NCBI GenBank assembly: GCA_006538405.1
Contig: BJKQ01000016.1
Coordinates: 1 to 64,000, forward strand
DNA length: 64,000 nucleotides
Direction of reading: 5' to 3'
Origin: Hansfordia pulvinata
Lineage: Eukaryota; Ascomycota; Sordariomycetes; Xylariales
This document shows positions 1-12,169 of the stretch, piece by piece. Position numbers and translations under genes: made by a program. Below the pieces are notes generated by a model. That model was not told the DNA's origin and ran no database searches. It was given only the letters and a program-made list of their open reading frames with translations. Position 1 is the first letter of the stretch. Every line of letters starts with the position of its first letter.

Positions 1-178
1 AGGAGAAGTCTTAACCTAGCTTAATACATTCTTATATAAGACCAGTATAAACTCCTTATAAATACCCCTTAAATCTCTTATTAAACGTGGAGGTTTAAGG
101 TTTAATTCTTATTTATTATATACCTTATATTACTTCTTTAAAATTACTTTACTTAATCGTGTCTTTTACTTATAATAA
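1..178 (+). repeat. 5' LTR (left end cut by the window)
   Basis: Positions 1-178 align without gaps to 7071-7248. Most differences are C/T or G/A, for example TATAAG here against TACAAG in the other copy. Similarity stops at about 178/7248, which fixes the inner edge of this LTR. The true left end lies before base 1. Confidence 0.85.
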
Positions 179-211
179 TTTTAAACCTTCTCTTTTTAAT
201 CACTTAAAGTA

Positions 212-1450
212 ATGGCTTTTACCGTTAAAAATAACGATATTAAAAGAGATTATTTTATATTTAATTAATTAATTTACCTTAAATCGTTAATAAATAATAA
301 TTATCACCTTTATAAAATAAGAATAATTCTTAAAAGGATTAAAACGATAACTTATCTTTTTTATAAGTAAAGGAGAGACGATTATAAAAGCGATTAAATA
401 ATATATTAATAAATACGGATAATATTTAAAAGAGATTATAAAAGTTAAAGATCTTTAACTTAATATATAATAAGGTACGAAACTTAAATTAATAATAACC
501 GTGTTATTAATTAAAACGCGAAGGACTCGAGCAGCGTTTAAAGTCGAATTACCCTTAAAATAAAAGTGATTTTTAAAAGTAAGGAACCCCCTCTTTAAAG
601 TTAAACTTAAATTTAAAGGAAGACTTATATATTAAGCCGCTTAAATTTATAAGCCTTTTAAATATAGGCCGTTACGTTAATATAAATAATATTAAAGCGC
701 TTAATATAAAGTTTACTTTCTTTTAATAAGATACTTAATAAGCTGATTATAAGACCGTCTTTTAAGCTTCCTTAAAACGTATATAAAATAATAAGAGAAG
801 GTTATCTTTAATTATAAAAAGCTAAATAAAACTTATAAAGGCTTATATTAAACTTATTATAAAACGTTATCTTAAAACGAGCTATATACCTTTAAGGGAA
901 GCTAATAAGAATTTATAAAATAAATTAAGTTTATTATTAAACACTTTACTTATAAGTAAATAGCTTTAAATATATAATAAGAGTAAACCGCTTAATATTT
1001 AAGTTAAAATCCTTATTAATTTAACCAGTATTTAATTAAGTTAAAGTATTAACTTAAGTTTTATATTAATCGGGAACGGGCCTTATTATTTTTAAGGAAG
1101 TTACTCCTTATATTATAAGACAGTATTTTTAATTATATAATTAAGCTGCTTATTAAGCGTATAATAATAATAAAGCTTATTACTTAATATTAAGAATTAT
1201 TAAATATAAAGGAGAAAAAGTTTATTAAAAAGACCTTTTAATATAAAGACGATACGTTATTAAAGAACTTTTAAAACACACTTAATAACGTTAATAATAA
1301 AAATTAATAAAAGAAACGTAAAGATAATAATGATTTAAAGTTAAACGACCTTAATATTAAAAAGTAAAAGCTTACTAATTAAAAAAAGGGTGTTACTTAT
1401 TATTATTATAATAAAAAAGGTCATATTTAATTAAAATACCGTAAGTTAAA
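212..1450 (+). pseudogene. gag remnant with RIP-mutated zinc knuckle
   Basis: A gag-like start (MAFTVKNND) lies 34 bases inside the 5' LTR. At 1398-1439 the frame reads YYYYNKKGHI*LKY, which is the retroviral CX2CX4HX4C knuckle with every Cys codon changed to a Tyr codon (TGT/TGC to TAT/TAC, G-to-A, that is RIP of the opposite strand). The His is intact. Many in-frame TAA/TAG codons make it non-coding. Confidence 0.65.
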
Positions 1451-2149
1451 GGTAAAGTAAAAAAAGGATAAAAACCTACTTAAAAACTTTACGAATTAAC
1501 CAGGAAAATAAGTGAAAAGATAATATAAGCCTTTATATGTTTTACTTTTAATTTATATTAATTTATAAATCTGCTTATACGGTTTTATATACCTTACTTA
1601 ATACGGCCACCTTATAAAGGAGCTTTAAAGTTAAGCATATATATAAACTTAAATACTTACTTAAAGGTTAATTTAATTAATTTAAACTTTATAACTTAAT
1701 ATAAATTAAATCGAGCCTTAATAAAGCTTATATCCTTTACGGATATAATATAAATGCTTATTAAAACCTATAAATCTTATTAAGTGATAATAACACTTTA
1801 AGATAATAAAGGGATTAAATAAACTTTATAAGTTCCTTATTTAATAATTAATTAAGACCTTAAATTATTTAATAGCCCGTTACTCTTATTTAATAATATT
1901 ATAACTTAAAAGTAAATTACATTATAATTAAGTATAAGTTATTAATAATTTAAGTATAACTTAATTAAATTTATATTAAAGCCACGCCGGAGATTCCGAT
2001 AAACTTAAAATAAAAGTATTTATTATTACGTAATAATATAAGTGGACTTTAACTTATTAATAAAGATAATAAATATCTTTATAAGCTAAAATCGTAAGGA
2101 AATTAAGCTTATTCTTACTTATTTTTAAGAGTTTAAAGAGTTCTTTAAT

Positions 2150-5130
2150 ATAAATAATGTTATTAAGCTCCTTTTATATAAAGGGGTTAATTATATTATT
2201 AATTTATAATTAAATAAGGATCCTTTATATATACTTATTTATTTATTAATAAATAATAAACTATAAGAATTACGTAAGTTTATTAAAAAGATATAAAGTA
2301 TTAAGAAGATAAGGCTATTAAAAAGCTTAATAAAGGCCCTTATCCTTTTTATTTTTAAGTATAATAAAACGCTTTATTTATATATAAATTATAAAGGACT
2401 TAATAAGGTAACGATTAAAAATCGGTATATATTACTTTTATTTTAAAGTTGCTTAATAAAGTATTAAAAGCTTATATCTTTAATAAATTAAACTTAAAGG
2501 ATACATATTACCGTATACGTATACGTTAAGGCGACGAGTAAAAGATTACGTTTCGTACCCGATATAAGCATTACGAGTTCTTAATTATACTTATAAGCTT
2601 AAGTAATGCTTTTATTACTTTTTAAGCTTATATTAATAAAGTGTTAAAGGATTAACTTAAAAATATATATATATTTATTTAAACGATATTCTTATTTACT
2701 TTAAGGATAATAAAACATATACGAAACACTTATAAATAATGATTTAAGCACTGCTTAATACGGGCCTTTATATTAAGCCGTTAAAGTGCTAATTTTTTAA
2801 AGAGTCCTTAAAGTTTTTAAGATATATAATCTTTATTAAAGGAATTTTTATAAACCTTATAAGGGTTAATATAATTACTTATTAACCTTTATTAAAGTCT
2901 TAATATAATATTTAAGTCTTTATTAACTTTATTAACTTTTACCGACGCTTTATAAACGGATTCTTAAGGATTACTTCTCTTTTAATTAATTATTTAAAGA
3001 AGTTTAAATCCCCGTTAAAGCCTAAAAAAGATAAGTTCTTTAATACATTAATTAAAAAGGCGTTTTTTAACTTAATTTAAGCATTTAAGGAAGCTTTTTT
3101 ATTACTTTATTTCGATTTAAAAAAGCATATACGTATAAAAATTAACGCTTTAAGCTTAAGCATGTTTAAGATCTTTTTATAGCTTAATAAAGAAGGTAAA
3201 TAGTATTTAATAACGTTTTAATCTTATAAGCTATTTAAGGCCGAATCGCGGTATATTATAAGTGATTAAAAGATACTTATAATAATAAGCAGTTTTAAGT
3301 ATTAACGATATTACTTATAAGGCTTTAAATTCTTTACGGAAGTTTTAAATAATTATAATAATTTATATATATTTATAAAGTTTATATATTTAAATAACCG
3401 GTAAGTTAAATGGCTTTTATTTTTTAACCCTTTTAACTTTAAGATTAAGTATTAATTAAAAAAGTAAAACCTTACCGATCCGCCCTTAAAACGGTTAAAT
3501 TATTAAAGCGATAAGCTTAATAATTTAAAACTTTTACTTATAATAAAATAAAAGCTTAAAATAAAGAATAATAATATTAATAATTAACTTATTAACCTTT
3601 TAATATACGTTATCACCGCTTTTAAGGTATATAAAGTGTAAGTAATTATATAAAGCCGTGCACGTAACGTTATAAAATAAGACACCTTATATATAAAGGA
3701 ACCGTTTATAATATTAAAAGAGCTTTTAATATAAGCTTAAAGAAAAGATATAAAATATATTAAGATTTATAAGAGAATCGATGCATATCCGGATTAAATT
3801 ATATAAGGGCCCTTTTTATATTATAAGGGAAGATATTTATACTTATTAAGGATAATATTAAACATTAATTATTATAAATACATTATAACGATTTATTTAT
3901 AAGGCATTTTAAAGCTAATAAAACATTAAAATTAATTAATTAAAAGTTTTATTAATTATTATAAAAAGTAAAAGTTTAAGCATATATTAAATAATATAAA
4001 ATTTATATAAGTTTAAAGGCGAAACGCTATTAACCTTACGGTGAATTATAAAGCTTATTAATATTAAATACTTTTATATAAGAGTTATTTATAAACTTTA
4101 TTATAAGCTTATTAAAGGTATAATATTAAAAGTAATAAGTAAATAATATCCTTATTCTTATAAATAAGTTCTTAAAATTATATATATTTTAAGCCGTTTT
4201 AAACACGATTATAATAAAAGAGCTTATTACGTTATTATATACTGAAGTTTATTATAAGTTTAATAACCTTAAAGGTATATTAACGGATAAAGGCTTATTA
4301 TTTATTAATTAATATTAATTTAACTTATATTACCACTCGTATATTAAAAGGAGGTATTTAATTACGTTTTATATATAAACCGATAAATAAATAAAATATA
4401 TAAATATTATACTTAAAACGTACTTACGCTGCTTCGTGTAAGGATAAATAAAATATTAATTAATATTATTAATAAACACGTATTTTATAATTAATAATAA
4501 TATAAATATATTAATAAAATAAAGCCCTTTTTAAATATTATACGGTTAATAACTTAACTTATTTAATATTAAGTATATCGCTTATAAAGGAAAAGATATA
4601 TTAATCCTTATAATAAAAAATAAGTTAAAAAAGTTGGCGAATCTGTAATAAATATTATAAGAAAAGTGATATAAAGTAATAAAGCGATAATAAAAGTATT
4701 ATAATAAAAAGTATTAACCTTTATAATTATAAAAGGGTTAATTAATAGCCTTATTAATTATAAACTTTTATATAAAGTAAAAGAAAATTTTATTAAAGTA
4801 TATAAGATTATTCCGGATCTTAAAGTTAATAAGCCGTATAATATATAAGCTTATATTACCTTTAAAATATAACCGAATTTATAACGTATTCTTAATTTAA
4901 TATTTAAAGCCTTAAACCGCTTATATATATAACTTATTACTTATACCGGACCTTAATAATAAAGATAAGTAAAAAGTAAAAAACGTTATTAATTACCGTG
5001 TTAATAAAGGTATAAATTATTATAAGGTAAAATAAGTAAAATAGCCTTATAAGTATAATTAATAAGTGTATAAGGACGATATATAAAATACGAAGTAAGT
5101 AATTATTAAGTTTTTAAAGAGTATTAAGGT
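2150..5130 (+). pseudogene. pol remnant: RT, RNase H, integrase, chromodomain-like
   Basis: The reverse transcriptase active-site block near 2676-2708 reads YLNDILIYFKDNK, matching the Ty3/Gypsy YLDDILIYS core with the first Asp changed to Asn. Further on, a segment near 3090-3400 fits RNase H, and 3851-3960 reads DNIKH...IHYNDLF..HFKANKT, the integrase zinc-finger region, followed by an SL-rich catalytic-domain start. Near 5045-5130 a Y-x-V-x-W-x-GY-like stretch suggests a chromodomain. Numerous stops in every frame show it is dead. Boundaries are approximate. Confidence 0.7.
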
Positions 5131-5214
5131 AAAACGGTCTTTTATTAATAGGATTTTAAAGAAAACACTTAAGTTAAAGGGCTTAAAACGGCCTTAAAAC
5201 CCTTTTTATTAAGG

Positions 5215-5560
5215 TGCGAATTTACGAGTTATTTATAGCTTAATTATAAGAAGTTATATTCTTTAAAAAGGGATTTAAAACCCTTTAATTTAAAATTAAA
5301 CTATGAACGCACTGAATACCTTATAAGTATCCTTTAACTTTTAATAATAAATAAAGGGAGTAAAGGCGTTTTTAATATTAAGGTAATTATATTTTAAGAT
5401 AAGGTTAAGCTTTTTACTTATAAGATCTTATATATTTTACGTGTATTAAATAATAATAACGTGTTAAGCTTAATAACTTTAAGCCTTAATAAGGCATAAT
5501 AATATTATTATTTTAATATAAAATTCCTTTTTAATTTTAAATTATAAAAACCTTTATTAA
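5215..5560 (+). pseudogene. Ty1/Copia-like protease/pre-integrase remnant
   Basis: The frame reads a TSH-like start near 5233, then LYSLKRDLKPFNL, and later KILYILRVLNNNNVLSL near 5423-5473. The last part resembles the Copia DVLYVPxLxxNLLS signature that follows the protease, and the first resembles the Copia SGATSHM-N-x-LF block. Gypsy elements do not carry this. It may be a nested or abutting Copia fragment, equally hit by RIP. The call rests on motif memory only. Confidence 0.4.
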
Positions 5561-7056
5561 AATAAATCGAAACCCTTATAAAATAAGTATAATTAAAGGG
5601 GTACTTATTACTTTAAGTTTAATAAATAAGATTATATAAATATAAGTTTAATATACTTATATAATAACGATATAATAATCGTTACACGTATTATTAATAA
5701 TCTTTTTAATATTAAATAAACCTTACTTTACTTTATACGTAATTATAAAAGATTTAAAGGCCTTTTTTAAGCGAAATTACGTTAAAGCGATATCTTTTTA
5801 TTACTTTTTTTTATTAAAGCGAACATTCTTTTTTTAATAAATATTAAACACGGAATTAAAAAGAATCGCGAAGCGTATAGCGTTATACTTAAGTATAATA
5901 AGTAATTATATATAAATAAGATATTAAAAAACCTTTATAAGGATTTATAAAGGTATTAAAAGGAATTCGATTTATAAGCTTATAAGTATAATTACCTTTT
6001 TAATAATAAGTATAAGTAAAACTTTTAAGTTAATTAAACTCGTAAATAACCTTAAACGGAATATAATACTTAAGTTAATAAACGTGAATAATTACACTTA
6101 TATATTTTTTATAAAATTTTAAGGTAATAACGGCCGATTCACGTTTATTATATATTTTATTTTTAATATAAATACCTTATTAATAAAGCTTTTTAAAAAG
6201 GGTTTTATTTATAATAATATTATAACGCTTTTATATAAAAGTTAATAATAATTTAATTAAGTATTAAAAGGGTTTTATAATATAAGATTTTTAAACCTTA
6301 CGTTTTAAAGTAAAGGTAATAACGGTGCCGTTACGCTTACTTTTAAAAGTCGATTTAAAAGTAATAATATTCTTATTATTATAAGGCTTATTAAAAGTTT
6401 AAATAATCGAGTTATCGTTTTCGCCTTAATTATAAAACGATTTAAGCGGGTTTTAAAAAGGATTTATAAGCTTTCTTTTATCTTTATTTTCGGAATTATT
6501 AAAGGTGTTAATAAGGTTTTTATCGTTATTTAATTAATTATTTAATAACTTTAATTTAAGGTTATTAAGCTTATTATTAATTATATTAAAAATTAAAAAA
6601 AGAGAAATTTAATTAAGTGGAAAAGATACGAATAAGGTGCGAATAATAAAAGAGTTAAAAGGGAAGACCTTAAAATTAATAAAAAGAGGAATATAAAGTT
6701 AAAAAAAGTGGTGTTATTTTATATTTAAAGAGATAATAAATTAAAGCGTATTAATTATATAAGAGCGCGCGATTATTATTAATTATATAAATTAAAGAAA
6801 TTTATATATAATATATTTTTTAATTAATTATTATAATAAAGTAAATATATACGTAACGGGCGTAAGTCGTTAACGACTCCTTTACGATTATAAAGATATT
6901 ATTATATTAATTTAATAATACTTAAATTAATTATTATAACGGTTAAAGTATATACTTTAATACGTTAACCTTATTTTATTAATATAAACGCGGTACGTAC
7001 CGTAATTATATTATATTATTATTAATAATATTAAGTATAAGTTATTAAAAGGGAGA

Positions 7057-7248
7057 CGTTAATTATTATAAAAAAAAGTCTTATCTTAATTTAATACATT
7101 CTTATACAAGACCAGCACGAACTCCTTATAAATACCCCTTAAATCTCTTATTAAACGTAAAGGTTTAAGGTTTAATTCTTATTTATTATATACCTTATAT
7201 TACTTCTTTAACACTGCTTTACTTAATCGTGTCTTTTACTTATAATAA
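7057..7248 (+). repeat. 3' LTR
   Basis: Second copy of the terminal repeat; 7071-7248 is paired with 1-178. A purine-rich stretch at about 7046-7056 (AAAAGGGAGA) could be the remnant polypurine tract, which would put the LTR start near 7057 and its length near 190 bases. It keeps a few more C residues than the 5' copy, so the two LTRs decayed unequally. Confidence 0.7.
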
Positions 7249-8577
7249 CGTTAATTAATTTATATTATTAAGAACTTTAATATATTATAAGTTATTAATT
7301 AAACACCGTTTATAAGTATTTAAAGTAAAAAGTATATTATCCTCTTTATTTAACTTTATTATTTTATAAGTAAAGAGATTTAAACCTTTCTTTTTTACTT
7401 AAAATTTTATCTTTTAAATACGGTTTAACCGATTAATAATTAACGTTAATTAAAATTAAAGCTTTATTAATTAAGTATTTAAAGATAAAAGTTTATTACT
7501 TACCTCCTTTTCTTTAACTTTAAGCTTACGTTATTAAGTTATAATTTATTTAAAGGACGATATTATTAAAATATTATTATAAAAACGCTTATAATAAATA
7601 TATTTTTAATAATAACTTTTACCTTTAAAGATACGGTAAGAATTTAACTTTTTATTTTTAAAATAATAAGAATATAATATATTTATAACCACACCGTTAA
7701 GTATAATAAATTTTAATAAATATTAACGCTTAATAATAATAAATCGTGTAAAAGGTTAAAATAAACTTAATATAATTAATAAAGATAAAAAAAAATAAAA
7801 GGGATAAATAAAGGTATAAAGGCTACGCTTATAATAAGGTATACGCACTTTTTTATATTTATTAATTAAAGATAAATAACTTAAAAAGAAAGGTATAATA
7901 TTATAAACTTAATTATTAAATTAATAAGATAAGTTATATTAATATAAGTAAAAGACTTATAAATTAATAATCGTATAAAACGATATTAAATTAATTATAT
8001 ATATAAGGAAAGGTAAAAATATAAAATAAGATTATATAATTAAAATTATTATTAAGATAATAAGTAATTTATACGCTTATTATAGATTACCGTAATTAAA
8101 GCGATACTTATAAAAAAGGTTGTAAGTAAAATAAAAATCACTTTAAGGAACGTGATTTAAGTCACGGTATTAATAAGAGAATAAAAGATATATAAAAACG
8201 GAAGGTTTCTTATATATTTAATTATTTATTACCTTAATAATTAATTTAAGTATTTAAGTTATTCTTAAATAAAAGTAACCTTTTAACGATAGTTTACCAC
8301 TTATTTAATACTTCCGATTACTTATTATTAATTAATTACTTATTATTTATTAATAAACGACCTTTCGAGTGTTCTTTTAAAACATAAACCCTTAAATTAA
8401 CTTCATATTTTTCTTAAGAAGGATCCAGGTCGTTATATTAATCTATTTTTTTTAAAGATTAAAGTGAAAGACTTCCACTTAATAAATATACATATGAATT
8501 AAGTCATAGTCTGTAACCTTAAGGAAAGTGCGCATCCGGAACCCCGTAAAGCCCCTTAAGCAAGCTTGCATGTTCTT
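7249..8577. other. AT-rich RIP-affected flank, no gene
   Basis: About 1.3 kb outside the 3' LTR remain as AT-rich and CA/TG-poor as the element, with no reading frame of useful length and no recognisable motif. The stretch becomes progressively less biased after about 8,400 and switches to ordinary composition near 8,530-8,580. It is either an older element fragment or unique DNA reached by RIP leakage. Confidence 0.6.
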
Positions 8578-9465
8578 TTAATACCTTCTAATATGATCGC
8601 GCTCTCTATGTATTTCGTCGTTCGACCTTGAAAGAGTGGTCGAATGTAGGCAGGTGAGGCAATACGGGTGGCAGGTTCCCGATAGGGAATACAGGACCAT
8701 CATCGCAACCCTTCCCCCACCTCCACAATTAACGTATTTATGGATCACATTAACCCATCCGCCGTAGCCAACGGTTAACTCTTGCGTCAACTCATTGTGC
8801 GGCTGGTTCTTGATGAACTCAATCACCTCCTTCCAGGCTTTCTCGTACAGGCCTACCATCGAGTTGACGTAGATACCCCTAATATCGCTGACTTTAGGAC
8901 CAAGCACGTAATTCTTCACGACCCCTTCGCCTCGCTCCAATCCTTTCAGAATATCCGAGTTCAGTCGCTCCAGTAAGGACTCCGTGTCGAAATCTTTGTC
9001 TGACATGATGATTTGCTGTTGCTTAATCCCATCTTTTGTTCGAATCACGACGATGCTTGTGTGAACCGGTCTCGCTATCAACACTCGGCCTTCAGACCAC
9101 TGCCACTCCCCGGGACCGATCGGCAACAGACCCCGTATACCTAGGTCTGACGGCTTAACAAGCACGGCGAACCCAAGAATCATTAAAGCGAGCGACTGGA
9201 ACGCAAAGCGGACGGGATTTCCGCCTGAAGGAAACATGATTGCCGAAAAAGTGTACCAGGGGAGAGAAAGTGTTGTGACGTCGTTAATGAAGTTAGGTAG
9301 CTGACACTTGGCAAGAACCAGAACGGGGTTCTCTTTTATATCATGAGTCGGTCTCAGGAGACAGGCTGCATCTTCCCTGTTGCGTTCTCCTTTCCTAGTA
9401 AGAGGATGAAGCTGAACGTTTTCACCGGAGCAGGGGAATGAACTGCCTGATTCCTGCCAAACCAT
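8578..9465 (-). CDS. Unrecognised protein with one membrane segment
   Basis: An open frame of 295 codons next to the RIP boundary. The part from about residue 75 looks protein-like: a hydrophobic span (LALMILGFAVLV, about residues 92-103) is followed by a soluble, charged region with a likely helix (LLERLNSDILKGLE) and no low complexity. The first 70 residues and the last 30 look less like real coding sequence, so the true gene may have an intron or a later start; the Met before FPSGGNP (residue 77) is a reasonable alternative. I do not recognise the family. The stop lies only a few tens of bases from the AT-rich block. Confidence 0.4.
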   Translation of the reverse strand: MVWQESGSSFPCSGENVQLHPLTRKGERNREDAACLLRPTHDIKENPVLVLAKCQLPNFINDVTTLSLPWYTFSAIMFPSGGNPVRFAFQSLALMILGFAVLVKPSDLGIRGLLPIGPGEWQWSEGRVLIARPVHTSIVVIRTKDGIKQQQIIMSDKDFDTESLLERLNSDILKGLERGEGVVKNYVLGPKVSDIRGIYVNSMVGLYEKAWKEVIEFIKNQPHNELTQELTVGYGGWVNVIHKYVNCGGGGRVAMMVLYSLSGTCHPYCLTCLHSTTLSRSNDEIHRERDHIRRY

Positions 9466-10420
9466 GCACCTGGACCTTTCTGACGCTCATAGTGGCAAAC
9501 GCTGTTTGTTCGGCGGTGTCCCTGAGATGGCCACAGACATGGTCGGCGTTGGGGTAGTCGCCACAACGTACGCACCGTGTGATACGCACCTCGGACTTAC
9601 GTGGTTGTAAAAAATAGTTGCGCATCGCCTCCTCAAATCCCTACTGCCTACCACCCCCAGTACGCAAGTATTTTTTTGGAGGCGCGTGGGAGTCAAATTC
9701 GAAGTCCGACCCGGCTTGCAGTAAATCAGTCTTTCAAGAGCGCCTCATCAGCCGGTGGCATCTAGCTTGTGGCAATATGCTGCCTAACGATTCCTCATCG
9801 GCCCTAGTCTGCTTGCTTGCCATTAAGTGGTAACCTGCCCTTAACGAACTCACAGTAAGCGTACTTATGTCCGTGGTCAAGAAAACCGGGGCAGATTTTA
9901 GGCAAACGCATTGAAGCTATTTTGATTTGTGACACGGCGACTTTTCCCTCCCTGACAGCTCCTAGATACCTCACACGGCGTCTCCACCTGGCAGGAAGAG
10001 CAATCAGCCTGTGACAGCCCGCTTGACTTTTGATTATTGAAGACTGACCAGTATGTGTCTCGTGCTTATGCTCAAGTGAGTACCTCCGTGTAGGCCTGGC
10101 ACATAAAGGCTTCGGTTTTAACATGAAGGAATTCTAGACACATTTGGACTTCGGGACAATGACTATACCATAGCGCGTCCTGTATGAACGAGCAGGTACT
10201 CGTTTCAACGTCAACCGTCAAACTGCAAATGCGCCGTTCTCGTCGACTCCTTACCACAGCCACATCGTCGACGCCCACGACCCAAGACAGGCATTACCTT
10301 GTCGCACCAAATACAAAACAAGGCCCCATCATGTCTATACCCGGATGGCTGCCTAGACTCGCCACTTCCGTCCTGCTCCTGTCAAGCGCGTGCCGCCGTC
10401 CGTCGTCGCCGCTACTTCCT
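9466..10420. other. Intergenic, nothing clear
   Basis: Only short overlapping frames. One on the minus strand (9422-9625) has a CxxC-like CVRCGDYPNADHVC stretch and could be a lost upstream exon of the 8578-9465 gene, but no convincing splice connection was found. Confidence 0.4.
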
Positions 10421-12169
10421 TCACCCCGCGCCAATGCCTGCAAGCGCTGCCTGCGGGTTGTTCGTCACCCAGCCCTGGCCCATCTCCAGCCCGGGCCTCG
10501 GGGACTTATACTCGTAGCTGCGGCAGAAGAGCGTCTGCAGCGGGTCATGGATCGGGTCGTGCGCTCGCGGCCGACTGAGTGCGACCAGGCCAGCTTGTTG
10601 CTCTGCTTCCAGAACCGCTTCTCCCACGAGTACTTCCACGGCGTCCCCGCCACCTCCTCGCGGTCCCCTCCCACTTGCCGTCCAGCTGCGGCGCCGCGTG
10701 GTACGGCGGTGCCGAGAAGAGCGTGTGCGGGTATCGCAGCGCTACGAACGGCAGCACAAACTCCTCCCGCCCGACGTACAGCCCGTTGGCGTGCATGTCG
10801 AGCCATGTCTGCATGTACTTAACGCACAGCTCCAGCATCCCTAGCGAGCTGCCTACCCACACGTTGGCGATGAAGTACTTGCACTCCCACTGGCGGGTCG
10901 GGTCAGTCCAGCAGGGGTGCCGGATTCCCTGGGCGATCAGCGGGTGGCCTCCGGCGATCTGATACTGCGGCTCCGACATTCGAAGCATCTCGTACTCCTC
11001 AATCATGACCCCCGAGTCGCCCGTTTGCGATATGGAACTGCGGTTCAGTCAGCCGTGGTTGTTTTGGGGGGGAGGTGGGCGGTATCCGAGTCCAGCTTGA
11101 GCCAGCGCCCAGCTGGGAGTACACCTGGATGGCCACGCGCTGGTGACTTCACCGGGGCCGTCTTACCGTGCAAACTTGTCCTCGTCGAGGTACTTGCTCA
11201 TGACTGTCTTCCAAGGGTCGCCGTTCTCGTTGAGGAAGTCCTTAGCGCTCCCAAAGTCCATGTAGATCCACTTGGTCGAGCCGAAAGGACTGAAAGCCGA
11301 TCACGTGGTCAGTAAATAAGCTGAAGTGTCGACCAGCGGTAGCTCCAGGAAGAGGCTGACTCGTCGGTGGGTAGATGCTTACTTGGAGTACACGGCGTGG
11401 TAGCAGATGAAGAACTTGGCATTGTAGGCCACGAGGAAGTTCGGGTTGTTGAAGTCTTCGGGGCCGCCGGCCCCTTCCCACACGCTGCCGGGGAGACCGT
11501 CCTTGTTGAACTTGGCGAAGATGTCGCCTTGCGTTTTCTGGTAGTTCTTCTCTTGGCCCTTGATGTTCGGGAGCTCGTACGGACTCTCCCAGTGGTCTAC
11601 GATCCGGATCCGGTCGTCGTTGCGGATGGCTTCGATTCCATGCCTCATAGACGGGGGCAGAAGACCATGATTTGCTCGTACGATCCGGCCAGCGTCCTGA
11701 AGTATTTAACGTAGCTCTCCAGCGGCCTCCGATTGGGGCTCCCAACGGGCGGAGGATACATCATCACCACTATGGTGGGGGCGTCCGGGCGTTTCGGATC
11801 CCTGGGCACCTCCGGTTCGCTTCTGTACTCTAGGTCGTCGTCGTTGTCGAAAAGGGTGTTTTGGTGCAGGAACTCGCGCTCCCACCTGGCGACATCCTTA
11901 CCGAACGGCTTGTCGGGCTTGTGCTTGTAGTCCCTAAGCCAGTCCCTGGGTGACGTGAGGGACTTCTTGGGCCAGTTGAACGCGGGCTTATCTAAGGGAG
12001 TCAGCCTGAGCGGCTCTGACTTGCAGACTCTCTCGAGATCCCCAAAATCCACCCCATGGGCTTCTCTAGGAACCAGAGGAGCGGCAGCGGCTGGTGTTGA
12101 TCGGACCGCTGCGAGCGCAAGCAGACAAAGCTGGACAAATTGGCCGTACATGGCCAGCCTCGAGATCAC
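10421..12169 (-). CDS. Secreted HtrL/YibB-like protein, three frame breaks
   Basis: Three exons: 12169-11383, 11289-11167, 11037-10421; introns 11382-11290 (GTAAGC..CAG) and 11166-11038 (GTAAGA..CAG). About 509 aa if the breaks are ignored. The start has a signal peptide (hydrophobic core LCLLALAAV, then small residues near AAAA). Blocks NPNFLVAYNAKFF, STKWIYMDFGSA and LYVGREEFVLPFVALRYP resemble the HtrL/YibB family (glycosyltransferase-like, function poorly known). The frame slips by one missing base at three places: at a five-G run 11653-11657, near 10665-10668, and near 10560. Exons and motifs stay coherent across each slip, so this is either a young pseudogene or a gene hit by sequencing errors. 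The family assignment is tentative. Confidence 0.55.

Larger units (their letters stand above)
1..7250 (+). mobile_element. RIP-degraded Ty3/Gypsy LTR retrotransposon
   Basis: A retroelement bounded by a direct LTR pair (1-178 and about 7071-7248, exact offset 7070). All frames are broken by stops, but conceptual reading on the + strand recovers a chromovirus-like order: gag start near 212, CCHC zinc knuckle at 1398-1439, reverse transcriptase with YLNDILIYFKD near 2676-2708, RNase H near 3100-3400, an integrase HHCC region near 3850-4030 followed by a GELQSLP-like segment, and a possible chromodomain near 5045-5130. CA and TG dinucleotides are almost absent while CpG survives, as expected of RIP acting on CpA. 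The 5' LTR probably starts upstream of the window. It cannot encode functional proteins. The interval 5215-7050 does not fit Gypsy pol and may belong to another element. Confidence 0.85.
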
